Shown: in pieces, positions 19,773-28,277 of the stretch
How positions within the stretch are numbered: the first letter of the stretch is position 1
How the letters are laid out: each line of letters begins with the position of its first letter
Assembly: GCA_026184775.1 (NCBI GenBank)
Contig: JANCYW010000008.1
Location: 424,040-488,039, forward strand
Source: Cyanidium caldarium
Taxonomy: Eukaryota; Rhodophyta; Bangiophyceae; Cyanidiales; Cyanidiaceae
Length of the DNA stretch: 64,000 bases
Reading direction: 5' to 3'
Notes under the pieces: model-generated
The model's input: the letters and a program-made list of their open reading frames with translations, nothing else
Told to the model about the DNA's origin: nothing
Databases searched by the model: none
Translations under genes and position numbers: made by a program

Positions 19773-20870
19773 TCATCGGAAACGGTTCATCACATCGGAG
19801 TGAAAGAGCGGCTGCCGCAGGCACGCCTCGACAGCGCGTGCGCGAGACATCGATTGCGGCGTTTCGGCGACGATCCGCTGTGCGTCAGCAATGGTGGGCA
19901 TGCCAAGCGGTACCGCTTTGGCATCGGTCGTCGTCGGCCCTGCTCCGAATGATCCATTCATTTTCGGGAGGTACTTGTTGATGATGGTGTTGGCATGTCG
20001 TTCGGCGGCACTCACGGCGGTGCCGTGCACAAACACCGTCAGCTGCGCGTCGTAGCGAAAGCGGGTGTCGTCCGTGCACGCGGCTTGCACGGCCTGTTGT
20101 TCCGCGCGCAGCATCGCCTCGACGAGTCGTCGACGATGCTGTCGCTCCCGGCAGTGGTGGCGGTACCGACGGCACTGCTGCCTCCGATACTGCACGTCTG
20201 GCTTGTCGGCATAATAGGAGACGATAACCAAATGCTGTCGTGAGGGATGAAAGTCGACGGAAGCCTCTAACGCGCCAGTCGCCTCCTCTCCCGGGAGTCC
20301 TATTCGATAGTCGGCAAAGCGCTGCGCTGCCAGGCGTTGATACTCGCGGTGCGGCCGGTGATTCCCGGCGACGACTGCCTGCTCGCGCGCCATATCTGCC
20401 TCACGCGGTGGTTGTGGGAAGCGCGACGTCCTCTCTCGCCAACGCCACTCATACCGCAGCGCAGCGCCCAGCGGGTAGGCCTCTCGTCTGGGAGGCCGGT
20501 CCTCGTTGGCAGCCAGCTGTTGCTCGGCGCGCCGTTTCGCTTCCAGGCCTAGCGTGCCACGCCCCAGAGTGCGCGCTGGCACACATGTCTTTTCCAACGT
20601 CGCAACCGCTACGCTCCCACCGTTGCCTGGGTCAGCGCACCTCCACAGGCTCTGGATCACCCCGCGGACGGGCGTGTCTGCGTCGTGTACGTCGGCCTTC
20701 CACGCGCGGAATCGTCTCCGCGCACTCTCCCTATACACCACGAGCTCGACGGCGCGGCAGCGCGACGCGTAGACCCGTCGCGCCTCGGCCCTCTGTCGGT
20801 GAGCAGTGTTCGCGCAGTGCGCCGTATACCGCTCGGCTGCCCACCGACGATACCCCTCCAAAGTGTCCAT
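19773..20870 (-). CDS. Hypothetical basic, helical protein
   Basis: A 365-residue protein I do not recognise. It is rich in Arg, Ala and Gln with many short helical segments (for example CRRYRHHCRERQHRRRLVEAM), suggesting coiled or RNA-binding helices. No catalytic motif or membrane segment is visible. The C-terminal 80 residues are less biased and look folded. A GTG codon lies further upstream; the first ATG is at 20870. It ends 26 bp from convergent DPH5. Confidence 0.55.
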   Translation of the reverse strand: MDTLEGYRRWAAERYTAHCANTAHRQRAEARRVYASRCRAVELVVYRESARRRFRAWKADVHDADTPVRGVIQSLWRCADPGNGGSVAVATLEKTCVPARTLGRGTLGLEAKRRAEQQLAANEDRPPRREAYPLGAALRYEWRWRERTSRFPQPPREADMAREQAVVAGNHRPHREYQRLAAQRFADYRIGLPGEEATGALEASVDFHPSRQHLVIVSYYADKPDVQYRRQQCRRYRHHCRERQHRRRLVEAMLRAEQQAVQAACTDDTRFRYDAQLTVFVHGTAVSAAERHANTIINKYLPKMNGSFGAGPTTTDAKAVPLGMPTIADAQRIVAETPQSMSRARAVEACLRQPLFHSDVMNRFR

Positions 20871-21207
20871 TCCGATCTCCACCCGATCCGTCCGTGACGA
20901 ATCTGGCACCTGCCCTATTCACTCCACCCCATCAAACGACTGCTCCTCAACGCCCTCCTCTCTTTCTCATCTCATTCGTCGCACCCGACGGACGTGCAGG
21001 GACGCGTTCGAACCCGCGCGCCCGCCGGGCGCCGCTCCGGTCGGGGGTCCACGCGAGGCGTTCGCTCCGCACTCCAGCTCGACGCCACCTCAACACGGTA
21101 CGCCACCGTCGCTGCGATGCTTTTGTCTGCACGTCGAAAGGGAATTTCTCCGCCGAGCTAGATGAAGCAGGTCGATCTCTCCGTTATCTCAGCCCGGACC
21201 GCACGTC
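20871..21207. promoter_or_regulatory. Divergent intergenic region
   Basis: 337 bases between the starts of the basic hypothetical gene and the NYN nuclease gene. A GTTCGAAC-like string near 21006 resembles a tRNA B box, but the flanking stem does not pair, so no tRNA is called. Confidence 0.4.
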
Positions 21208-22095
21208 ATGGTCCCTGTGGATGGATCGCGACTGCGAGAACAGCTGCAGCAGTTCATCGATGGACACCTGCAGACCGCGTTGGGCGAGGAGGTCTGGCGC
21301 GACTTTGCGCCACCGCTCGGGAGCCGTCTATCCGAACTGTTGCGTTTCGTGCGGCGGCGGTGGTTTGCGGTGTTCTCCGAGACGCGGCTGGCCGACGTCG
21401 GCTACGACGCGGTATGTGAGCTGGAGCGACGGTGCCGCCGTGCGGAACGCGGCGACCCAGCGGTCGACGAGGCGCGTCAGCAGATGCTGCTGGGGCAATT
21501 GATTCGGGTGCTGAACGCTCCAGAACGGCCCCGAAACGGTGTTCGGGCGGCGGCTCAGCGGCAGGACGATCTCCCTCCACCGCCAACAGCGGACGCGCCA
21601 CGCAACGACATCGTCGACGGCTCACCGGCCGACGAGCGCATGCAGGTGGAGTCGGGAGTCGACAGCGTCCATACACATTCGGCCAAGCCGCTGGCGGTGG
21701 TGGACGGCGAGAACGTCGGCTGGCAGTACGGTCAGGGCGTGCGTTTTCAGCCGCGCGGCATTCAGCTGTGTGCGGAACATCTGCGACAACGCGGGTACCA
21801 CGTGGTAGTATTCCTACCGCATTATCGACGGCGGCATGCGGCGCTGCCTTCACTCGCTGACGGTATGTACGTGTTCACACCGCCAGGCGATTACGACGAT
21901 ACCTTCGCGCTGGCGTACGCCCTGCGACATCGCGGCATCCTGGTGACCAACGATCAGCTGCGCGATCACCTGGATCAGTTTTACGAACACGAAGAGGCGG
22001 CGCGGGAACGCATGCGCGTCTGGCTCGGGCGGCATCGCTGCTCGTTCACCTTTGCCGGTGAGGAGTTCATACCACATCCGTCGTTCTTCGTGTGA
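21208..22095 (+). CDS. NYN/PIN-like ribonuclease (Zc3h12a/Regnase-type domain)
   Basis: A 295-residue protein whose C-terminal half is a Regnase-type NYN nuclease domain. The acidic metal-binding residues are all in place: Asp166 in VVDGENVGW, Asp230-Asp231 in GDYDDTFAL, and Asp249 and Asp253 in VTNDQLRDH. The intervening GIQLCAEHLRQRGYHVVVFLPHYRR is the usual second helix and strand. The N-terminal ~120 residues are helical and not recognised. It probably cleaves RNA; there is no CCCH zinc finger, unlike animal Regnase. It meets the nucleotidyltransferase-JmjC gene tail to tail with only 3 bp between stop codons. Confidence 0.82.
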   Translation: MVPVDGSRLREQLQQFIDGHLQTALGEEVWRDFAPPLGSRLSELLRFVRRRWFAVFSETRLADVGYDAVCELERRCRRAERGDPAVDEARQQMLLGQLIRVLNAPERPRNGVRAAAQRQDDLPPPPTADAPRNDIVDGSPADERMQVESGVDSVHTHSAKPLAVVDGENVGWQYGQGVRFQPRGIQLCAEHLRQRGYHVVVFLPHYRRRHAALPSLADGMYVFTPPGDYDDTFALAYALRHRGILVTNDQLRDHLDQFYEHEEAARERMRVWLGRHRCSFTFAGEEFIPHPSFFV

Positions 22096-22098
22096 GCG

Positions 22099-24036
22099 CT
22101 AGGCCGCGTCCACCCTGCGGGTGACCGATACCGACCAGTCGTGTCCGACGGTCTCGATGTGATGCGGCGTGTAGCTGGGGAGGAACAGTCGGTCGCCCGG
22201 TTGGAGGGATACCGTCTGGGCGGCGAGGCCCCCTGATGGTTGCACCTCCCCCACGTACGACTCCACGTCACGGATGCGCGACCGTCGCTGCAGCGGATGT
22301 CCGACCGGGTACATTTGCAACCGAGGAATGTCCTCGGGGGCAAATAGTGTCACCCGCTTGCGGCCGCGCAATTGCACCAGCTCGGTGGGGTACGCATCGT
22401 AGTGCAGCGGGGTGATGGCGCCCGGGGCGCTGATCCACACACGCGGCGCCTGTGCCTCGCGCCGTCGCGAGAAGAGCAGGCGGGCCAGCCAACGAGGCCG
22501 CAGTGCTGTCTGGGTGTATATTTGCTGCGGGTGGTCAGCGATCACCGCCAGCGGAATCCACAGCAGTTGTGAGGGCGCGGTGAACCAACCGCTCTGCACC
22601 TGCGGATGTCCCGTCTTGCAGAAGATAAATCGCGGTCGGTGATAGGCGCGAGCTACCCGCGCTTGCGCCACACTCGCCCACCCGCGTCGGGTGCGTACGG
22701 CGGCGGCGCGCGCCCAGTACAACACGGTGGCCGCGATGAGCGGGTGCACGCTTCGTGGCTGGTGTCGGAATGCGATCGGTCGCCGAGGCGTTGCCGTAGC
22801 GCCTGGTGGGGGTATCGGTCGAAGGATACCGCGAGGCCGACGAGCCGGTCGCGCAGCGGCAGACAACGGTGGGAATGCCGATAAAAGTCGTTCGCCCAGG
22901 GCCATCGGCTCCTCTGCTCTTGATTTCTCCTGCCAACGCGGTGCCGCCTTGCCGACGCGATTTGATATAGATGCCCCGGACGTGAGCGGTGCTCGGCTTT
23001 TGTGCACCACGCCGCTGACATCCGCGTAAGCGAGGGTCAGATAGGCATCTGTCAGGCGTTGCACGAGCTCGGTGGCGGTTGCGACCACGTCCGACGCTTT
23101 CCTGTGTTGGCATCTGGCACCGCAACAGATCTCCAACGCGGCGAATAAGCATTGCGACAGAGCGCCATCGCCTCCGCGCCGTGCAGCCTGCTCCGCAAAG
23201 TGTTCGTAGCACAACACCAGATCGCGCGTCCATCGCGGGTGCTCCATGTCGTGCTGCATCATGGACAACTCCAGCGCCGCGCGAATACACCGCTTGAGCA
23301 GCCACACCCAAGGGCGACCGACGGTGCCGGGCGCAGACGCTTCGCTCGACAGAGGCATGGCCATGGCGCGTGCCAGACCGTCCTCCAGGTCGACCAGCAG
23401 CCGCGGCGTATCGTAGCGAAAGCCGGGCAAATGTGGCAAGATGTCTTGCGGGCTGCGCGAGTGGGCATCGGCCGTCGGTCGTGGCCAAATGCACACCGAC
23501 TGCGTCTGCAACTTGAACGCCACCGGCTCTGGCAGCGAAGCCACATTCCGGAACGGCACCAGCTCCGCGTCCACCACCGGCTCCAACTGCAGTGCCCGCC
23601 GATCACTGGAGCAGCGGGCCTGCCACGCTACCTCTTGCCGCCAGTCCGGCTCTACCCAGTGCTCGTCCGACCAGAGGGGATGCTCTCCTCTTCCTCCCAT
23701 CCTGTCCATCGGTTGCATCAACAGCACCACGTCCAGGTCCGACTCGCCCTCCTTGGCCAATCCGCGCGGCACACTCCCGCGCACGTACGCCGAGTGAACG
23801 CGCCACCGCTCCGCATCACCCCCACACGGCGCGTTCCAGTCCTGCAGCCGCTGCACAACGCGCTCCACCCGCGCTCGCCACGGCGGGGCCACGTGCTCCA
23901 CCGCGGCATCGTTCTGGATGTATCCGGTGGTCGGACAGACCGTCTGCCATCTGCCGCGGCTCCAATCAATGCTCCGATGGATAGGATGCGGTGGTTTCGA
24001 TTCTGTCCAAGCGGCCCGCACGGCGCCGACGAACAT
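22099..24036 (-). CDS. Nucleotidyltransferase - JmjC/cupin_8 oxygenase fusion protein
   Basis: One uninterrupted 645-residue frame with two enzymatic domains. The N-terminal half is a pol-beta-type nucleotidyltransferase: Gly87-Ser88 in VRGSVPRG, then Asp100 and Asp102 in ESDLDVVLL, with a third carboxylate probably Asp156 or Glu158 (VVDAELVPF). After a Pro/Arg-rich linker (about 380-430) comes a cupin_8/JmjC domain: iron ligands His545 and Asp547 (LHYDAYP), RGRKRVTLF, LQPGDRLFLP and His625 or His626 (YTPHHIETV). The cupin half resembles FIH and TYW5 hydroxylases. Substrates are unknown. An internal ATG at MALGERLL could in principle start a separate protein, but no stop separates the halves. 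The frame upstream of 24036 opens only with GTG. Confidence 0.8.
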   Translation of the reverse strand: MFVGAVRAAWTESKPPHPIHRSIDWSRGRWQTVCPTTGYIQNDAAVEHVAPPWRARVERVVQRLQDWNAPCGGDAERWRVHSAYVRGSVPRGLAKEGESDLDVVLLMQPMDRMGGRGEHPLWSDEHWVEPDWRQEVAWQARCSSDRRALQLEPVVDAELVPFRNVASLPEPVAFKLQTQSVCIWPRPTADAHSRSPQDILPHLPGFRYDTPRLLVDLEDGLARAMAMPLSSEASAPGTVGRPWVWLLKRCIRAALELSMMQHDMEHPRWTRDLVLCYEHFAEQAARRGGDGALSQCLFAALEICCGARCQHRKASDVVATATELVQRLTDAYLTLAYADVSGVVHKSRAPLTSGASISNRVGKAAPRWQEKSRAEEPMALGERLLSAFPPLSAAARPARRPRGILRPIPPPGATATPRRPIAFRHQPRSVHPLIAATVLYWARAAAVRTRRGWASVAQARVARAYHRPRFIFCKTGHPQVQSGWFTAPSQLLWIPLAVIADHPQQIYTQTALRPRWLARLLFSRRREAQAPRVWISAPGAITPLHYDAYPTELVQLRGRKRVTLFAPEDIPRLQMYPVGHPLQRRSRIRDVESYVGEVQPSGGLAAQTVSLQPGDRLFLPSYTPHHIETVGHDWSVSVTRRVDAA

Positions 24037-24184
24037 GCGCCGCCGAGCGCAGCCCCCTGAAAGACCGACACAAAGCCACGTTGCCCGGAGGACATTCCCA
24101 GCCGCACCGGGGCTCGACGTGCACACACCGTTCACCGTTTATGCACCGCATGCTCTCCCTGTCATATGCACACCGCGCTCGGCA

Positions 24185-25399
24185 TCAACGCTTGATGGCA
24201 TGTAGACAGCCGTAACTGACCCGGTAGTGCATGGCGTGCACACAGCCGCGCCAGTGCACCCAGGCGGCGATGAGCACCAGCAGGTGGAGGATGTTGTGCG
24301 AGTTGAACGCGAGGTCGAACGCACCCGGAAACCACCGCTCGGGCACCCGGAAGGCAAACACCAGTCCGGCAATGATGTACAGGATGCAGGCCGCGGCAAG
24401 TGGCACAAAGTGGTGGGTGAACTCGCGGCTGGAGGCGCCGTACAGGTGCGCCTGATGCACCAGGGCGGTGGACACCAGGAAACCCTGTCCGATGAAGAGA
24501 AACGTGCGGGCGACGATCCAGCGCGACGAGTCGCTGCCGGGCATCAGCACGGCGGTGATGACCAATGCCGTGGCCACGGCGGTAAGCCAGCCGTAGGGGC
24601 GTATCCACTCCGGGCTGCAGTAGAAGCCAAAATGGTTATGCATGATGGCGTGGCCACCGACCAACAGCGCAATGCCCGCATAGTCCACGCGCGCTAGCAC
24701 TTGTAGGCTCTTGCGGCTGACGTGGTTGAAGATGTGGAAGAGGGTGGACGACAGCAGGCACACCATGGCCGCCAGCAGCATCGGCAGCATGGCGCGCCGG
24801 TGTGCCGTGGCCACCTCCTGCCACAGCTGGCTGGAAGCGTCACGGACGGTGTCGTGAGCGGAGTGGCCAGCCCGAGCGCGGTGCAGCCAGATGTGCGGCA
24901 GGCTGTGCAGCCAGCGGGTGAGGCCGGCGGCAGTATCCGACGGCGCTGCCGCCGGCACATCACCCCAGTGCGTCTCGTGGAGCGCGGCGTTCACCAAGCG
25001 CGGCTCCAGACGCACCAACGTGTACAAGGTTACCAACACGAACAGCCAGAATCCCACAAAATGGGAGTAGATGTTGATCGTCTCGTTGTGCAGCCGACCG
25101 AATCCGATCACGATAGCTTCACGCCACGACACGTCAGGGTGCCGATAGTACCGGCGCACGTACACGTTATCACGCATCCAATTTGGAAGTTGATGAAATT
25201 GCAGCCAACTGCGATGGGCTGCTGCCCGAGATGGTGTCCCTGCGTCCGAGGCGCCACTTTTACCGTCCCCGTCTGCCGCTGTGGTGCCTGCCGCTTCTGC
25301 CGCCAACTCCGATCGTTTACCCTGCGCCACGGTTCTCCTCCTCTCCCCACTGCTCCCCTTCCGGATGATATTCCCTGCTTGCCCGTGCTCTCGGGCCAT
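24185..25399 (-). CDS. PAQR-family seven-transmembrane protein (adiponectin-receptor/hemolysin III type)
   Basis: A 404-residue membrane protein of the progestin and adipoQ receptor family, members of which are zinc-dependent ceramidases or receptors. The family signature is complete: RLHNETINIYSHFVGFWLF before the first membrane helix, STLFHIFNHVSRK (zinc His), ARVDYAGIALLVGGH (conserved Asp) and SHNILHLLVLIAAW (HxxxH zinc site) in the last helix. Seven hydrophobic segments are visible. The first ~100 residues are hydrophilic and cytosolic in this family. The frame extends to an ATG at 25591, but ATG 25399 leaves room for the divergent promoter. Ceramidase activity is known for some homologues, not shown here. 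Confidence 0.93.
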   Translation of the reverse strand: MAREHGQAGNIIRKGSSGERRRTVAQGKRSELAAEAAGTTAADGDGKSGASDAGTPSRAAAHRSWLQFHQLPNWMRDNVYVRRYYRHPDVSWREAIVIGFGRLHNETINIYSHFVGFWLFVLVTLYTLVRLEPRLVNAALHETHWGDVPAAAPSDTAAGLTRWLHSLPHIWLHRARAGHSAHDTVRDASSQLWQEVATAHRRAMLPMLLAAMVCLLSSTLFHIFNHVSRKSLQVLARVDYAGIALLVGGHAIMHNHFGFYCSPEWIRPYGWLTAVATALVITAVLMPGSDSSRWIVARTFLFIGQGFLVSTALVHQAHLYGASSREFTHHFVPLAAACILYIIAGLVFAFRVPERWFPGAFDLAFNSHNILHLLVLIAAWVHWRGCVHAMHYRVSYGCLHAIKR

Positions 25400-25580
25400 C
25401 CTGCCACCCAATGATCGGCGTTCCCGAACGTCGGAGCGACACCCGCGCTCACCCACCCACTCCATCCACCGACGATCGGCGATGATCCGCCCGCCCAGGC
25501 ACACACACATTCGTGCAGCCTGCGTGTGCGGGGTGCGTGTGATGATGTTCTGCGAGCGCTGGATCGGGGCACCGGAGCAT

Positions 25581-27095
25581 ATGGGGTTCATCGGGATCGT
25601 TGGTGTGCGGGGTAAGAGTGCGACTCGGCGGGGGAGAAATGCCCCGATACGAGCAGGTCTCGGATATCAGAGACGGCAGCTGCTGCTATGGCAGAATTCC
25701 ACGGCCGTGCGGACGTTGCAGGCGGTCTCGCTCCTGTCGCTGGGCAGCGCCGACGCCCGTCAGCACCTCCGGCTGGGCAACGAACGCGTGAACGGCAGAC
25801 GATCACTGTATGTCACGCGGGATTTCAGTGCGGGTGCCGAGCTTATCAACGTGGACGAGACTGGATGGGAGCGGGCCGACGTGGTGCGGGAACGGTGGGC
25901 ACTGCGCGACGAAACGTGGGACGAGCCGGCCGCCCTGGCGCTGTGTTATTTGGCGGCGCAAGTCGCCGAGGCGAAATCGAAGATGTCGCCGCAGTTGCGG
26001 GAAGTGTTGCGGGACGATAGCGTGCGTGAGCGGCTGCCGCTGTTGTGGGACGACGCGGTCATGGAGGCGTTCCGAGGCACCGAGGTGCGTCGCCGGTGGC
26101 AGGAGCGCCGACAGCGGGCCCAGCAGCAGTGGAAGTCGATGGATGGTGCGTTGCGGCAACGACTGGGCCTGGCGCATTCGGTATCCTTTGAGGATTATCT
26201 GGTGGCGTTGGCGGTGGCCACCGACCGGATGATCACCGCAGCCGACGATTCGGCGGCGGCGCCGGCCTATTTGGCGCCCGGCCTGGACGAGGTGCAATGC
26301 ACTGCACCGTCGGATGCATCGGCGGAGGTGCGTCGACGTCAAGTGGGCCTCTTGCGCAACAGACAGGTGCTGACGCTGGTGGCGTTGCGGGCGTTGCGAA
26401 CCGGCGAGGAGGTGCGCGTCGGTTGGAACGCGTCAGACGTCATCGAGTGCTTTCTGCAACATGGGCGGGTGGACGATAGCGAATCGGGAGTGGAAACAGC
26501 CACCGCCGATGAGGCATCGCCGTGGGCACCGGCGCTCACTTTCGAGTTGAGCACCATGGACCGCTTCTTCGACGACAAGGTGGACATTTTGGAGGCGGTG
26601 GCGACGCGCGGCGGTCCCGCCGGTGCTCCGCGATACACCTTCGCCATCTCGGAGGCGGATGTGCGGGCGTACCGCGCCAGTCAGTCGGGTCCGCTCGGCG
26701 ACCTGATGCAGTTGTTGCGGCTGGTGTGCCTGGCCGGCGCCGATGCGTTTCTGCTGGAGAGCGTGTTCCGCGGCAGCGTGTGGGATCACATGGCGCTGCC
26801 GGTGAGCGACAGCAACGAGCGCGCCGCTTACGACTACATCATGGCCGCCTGCGAGGAGCGCCTGGCGGAAATGGGAGCCGCCGAGGACGCCGCCGGAGAC
26901 GCGGCCACGCCGCGGCAGCGTCACCTGGCGGAGCGCTTCCGGCACGCCGAGCGAGCGGTGTTCCGCGCCATCATCGACTGTTTCCAGGAACAGAAAGCGC
27001 TGATGGGCACCTTTGAGTACTATCAAGAGCGACGGCTGCGCGATCTGGATCTGCTGCGACCGGTGGATCCGTCCGAGGTGGTCGACACCGACTGA
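25581..27095 (+). CDS. SET-domain protein of the Rubisco-LSMT/SETD3 type
   Basis: A 504-residue protein methyltransferase. The SET part starts at RSLYVTRDFSAGAELINV and ends with the pseudo-knot-like RTGEEVRVGWNASDVIECFLQHG (family usually YG.NSNxxLLxxYGF). The C-terminal third is the Rubisco-LSMT substrate-binding domain, with YTFAISEADV, LMQLLRLVCLAGADAFLLESVFRGSVWDHMALPVSDSNE. The N-terminus is basic and could be a plastid transit peptide. Targets in this family include Rubisco, aldolase and, in animals, actin His73; the substrate here is unknown. The usual NHS/NHxx SAM-pocket motif is weakly conserved (the region around AYLAPGLDEVQC), so activity should not be assumed. ATG 25581 is the first ATG after the divergent PAQR promoter. 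Confidence 0.85.
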   Translation: MGFIGIVGVRGKSATRRGRNAPIRAGLGYQRRQLLLWQNSTAVRTLQAVSLLSLGSADARQHLRLGNERVNGRRSLYVTRDFSAGAELINVDETGWERADVVRERWALRDETWDEPAALALCYLAAQVAEAKSKMSPQLREVLRDDSVRERLPLLWDDAVMEAFRGTEVRRRWQERRQRAQQQWKSMDGALRQRLGLAHSVSFEDYLVALAVATDRMITAADDSAAAPAYLAPGLDEVQCTAPSDASAEVRRRQVGLLRNRQVLTLVALRALRTGEEVRVGWNASDVIECFLQHGRVDDSESGVETATADEASPWAPALTFELSTMDRFFDDKVDILEAVATRGGPAGAPRYTFAISEADVRAYRASQSGPLGDLMQLLRLVCLAGADAFLLESVFRGSVWDHMALPVSDSNERAAYDYIMAACEERLAEMGAAEDAAGDAATPRQRHLAERFRHAERAVFRAIIDCFQEQKALMGTFEYYQERRLRDLDLLRPVDPSEVVDTD

Positions 27096-27160
27096 CGCCG
27101 CTGGGACACGCGCAACACGAAAACTCTGGCGACCGGCGCGGCCGGCGTTTCAATCCTCTC

Positions 27161-27451
27161 TTACCCGCCGTGGAGCGTCGAGATGAACGCCACGTGATCA
27201 CCAGGCTGCAGTTCGTATCTGGTGGTGCCCTCTAGCTCCCAGTCCACCTCGTTCACCAGCACCAGCACACCAGGTCGAACGGTGGCCTCGCTCACGGCGA
27301 ACATGTCGTGCTTCTCGCGGATGCAATTTCGTCGCACCCACGTGATGAGCTCGCCGAGGGTGCGCACCGGCGCGTCCACCTGCAGGCGCTTGGTACGGTC
27401 GGCAACGATGGCATCCAGTCCGCCGCCAAACTCCAACTTTACCTGCACCAT
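27161..27451 (-). CDS. URM1: Ubiquitin-related modifier URM1
   Basis: A 96-residue beta-grasp protein that serves as sulfur carrier for 2-thiolation of tRNA wobble uridines and as an oxidative-stress protein modifier. It ends in STLHGG, the Gly-Gly tail that is adenylated and thiocarboxylated by UBA4. MVQVKLEFGGGLD, LGELITWVRRN and GVLVLVNEVDWELEG match the family. Length equals that of yeast and human URM1 (~99-101). The frame runs further upstream to 27679 with no similarity; ATG 27451 is the clear start. Confidence 0.96.
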   Translation of the reverse strand: MVQVKLEFGGGLDAIVADRTKRLQVDAPVRTLGELITWVRRNCIREKHDMFAVSEATVRPGVLVLVNEVDWELEGTTRYELQPGDHVAFISTLHGG

Positions 27452-27622
27452 AACGAAGACAAGGGTGGAGCGTGCGGGGACGAGAGCGAGCGAGCGAGAC
27501 CCGGGGGGAAGTGCGATCCCGTCGCGCGACGCCCAACGCGTGTTCCGCGCGCGAATGCGTGTCGCCGTGTGTGTCGTGCGAGAGGTTCTGGTGTGTCCGC
27601 CGTTCCCGATTTTCCGAAACAT

Positions 27623-28189
27623 ATGCCGTGTGATCCTTGCCTGAACATCGAGTACTACTTGCCACCAGGTGTCCTGCATCTACTGCTGTCGCTGCCTGCC
27701 CGGACGTTCGTTGAGCTGGTGGACGAGAACCTGTTGCGAGTGTTGGTGGACCGGTGCCGACCCAACGAGAATGCCGACCCTCGCCTCTGCGGTACCATAC
27801 TGGAGGGACTGTCCGTTCGGTTGGAAGAGTTGCTGTGCCTCCTAGAGGAGGAGGTCATGAGAGCGTGGACGACGGGCGGGGGTGTGGCGGCGGTGGGGAG
27901 AACGACTCGACGGATGGAGTTGTCGCCTCGGGGAAGCGATGCGATAGGGTTGTGCGCTCCGGCACCGACGCTGACCGTCCAAGAGGTCAAGGAAGAGTGC
28001 AACACCTCCTCTGCGTATTCACCAACCACTACCCGGTCGGGTGAGCGGGTTGAGCGCACGCCCGAGACAATATCCGTGCCGGGAGGGGAACCGCCCAACA
28101 CCGTATGCTGTGAGGGTGTCTTGGCAAACTGGCGCGCTCGCTGGCAATCCGCGTTGGAGCGCGTCGCGCAGCGACAGCAGCAGGCGTGA
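27623..28189 (+). CDS. Hypothetical small protein
   Basis: A 188-residue protein I do not recognise. The N-terminal 85 residues are folded-looking and Leu-rich (PPGVLHLLLSLPARTFVELVD, LEGLSVRLEELLCLLEEEV), compatible with a helical bundle; the middle is Ser/Thr-rich and disordered, and the end is again helical (RARWQSALERVAQRQQQ). It is divergent from URM1 with 171 bp between start codons. No motif, signal peptide or membrane segment is visible. Confidence 0.5.
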   Translation: MPCDPCLNIEYYLPPGVLHLLLSLPARTFVELVDENLLRVLVDRCRPNENADPRLCGTILEGLSVRLEELLCLLEEEVMRAWTTGGGVAAVGRTTRRMELSPRGSDAIGLCAPAPTLTVQEVKEECNTSSAYSPTTTRSGERVERTPETISVPGGEPPNTVCCEGVLANWRARWQSALERVAQRQQQA

Positions 28190-28277
28190 AGCGCGAGGGA
28201 TCGGTGGATTTCCACAGAGGTTGAATGAAGATGACCGTTGAGTGGCGTGCGATCATGTAAAAGTGGCCCGCAAAACT

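Noticed and set aside
21000-21030. tRNA-like B box GTTCGAAC
   Set aside because: The T-stem does not pair on either strand and no A box or anticodon arm is found nearby.
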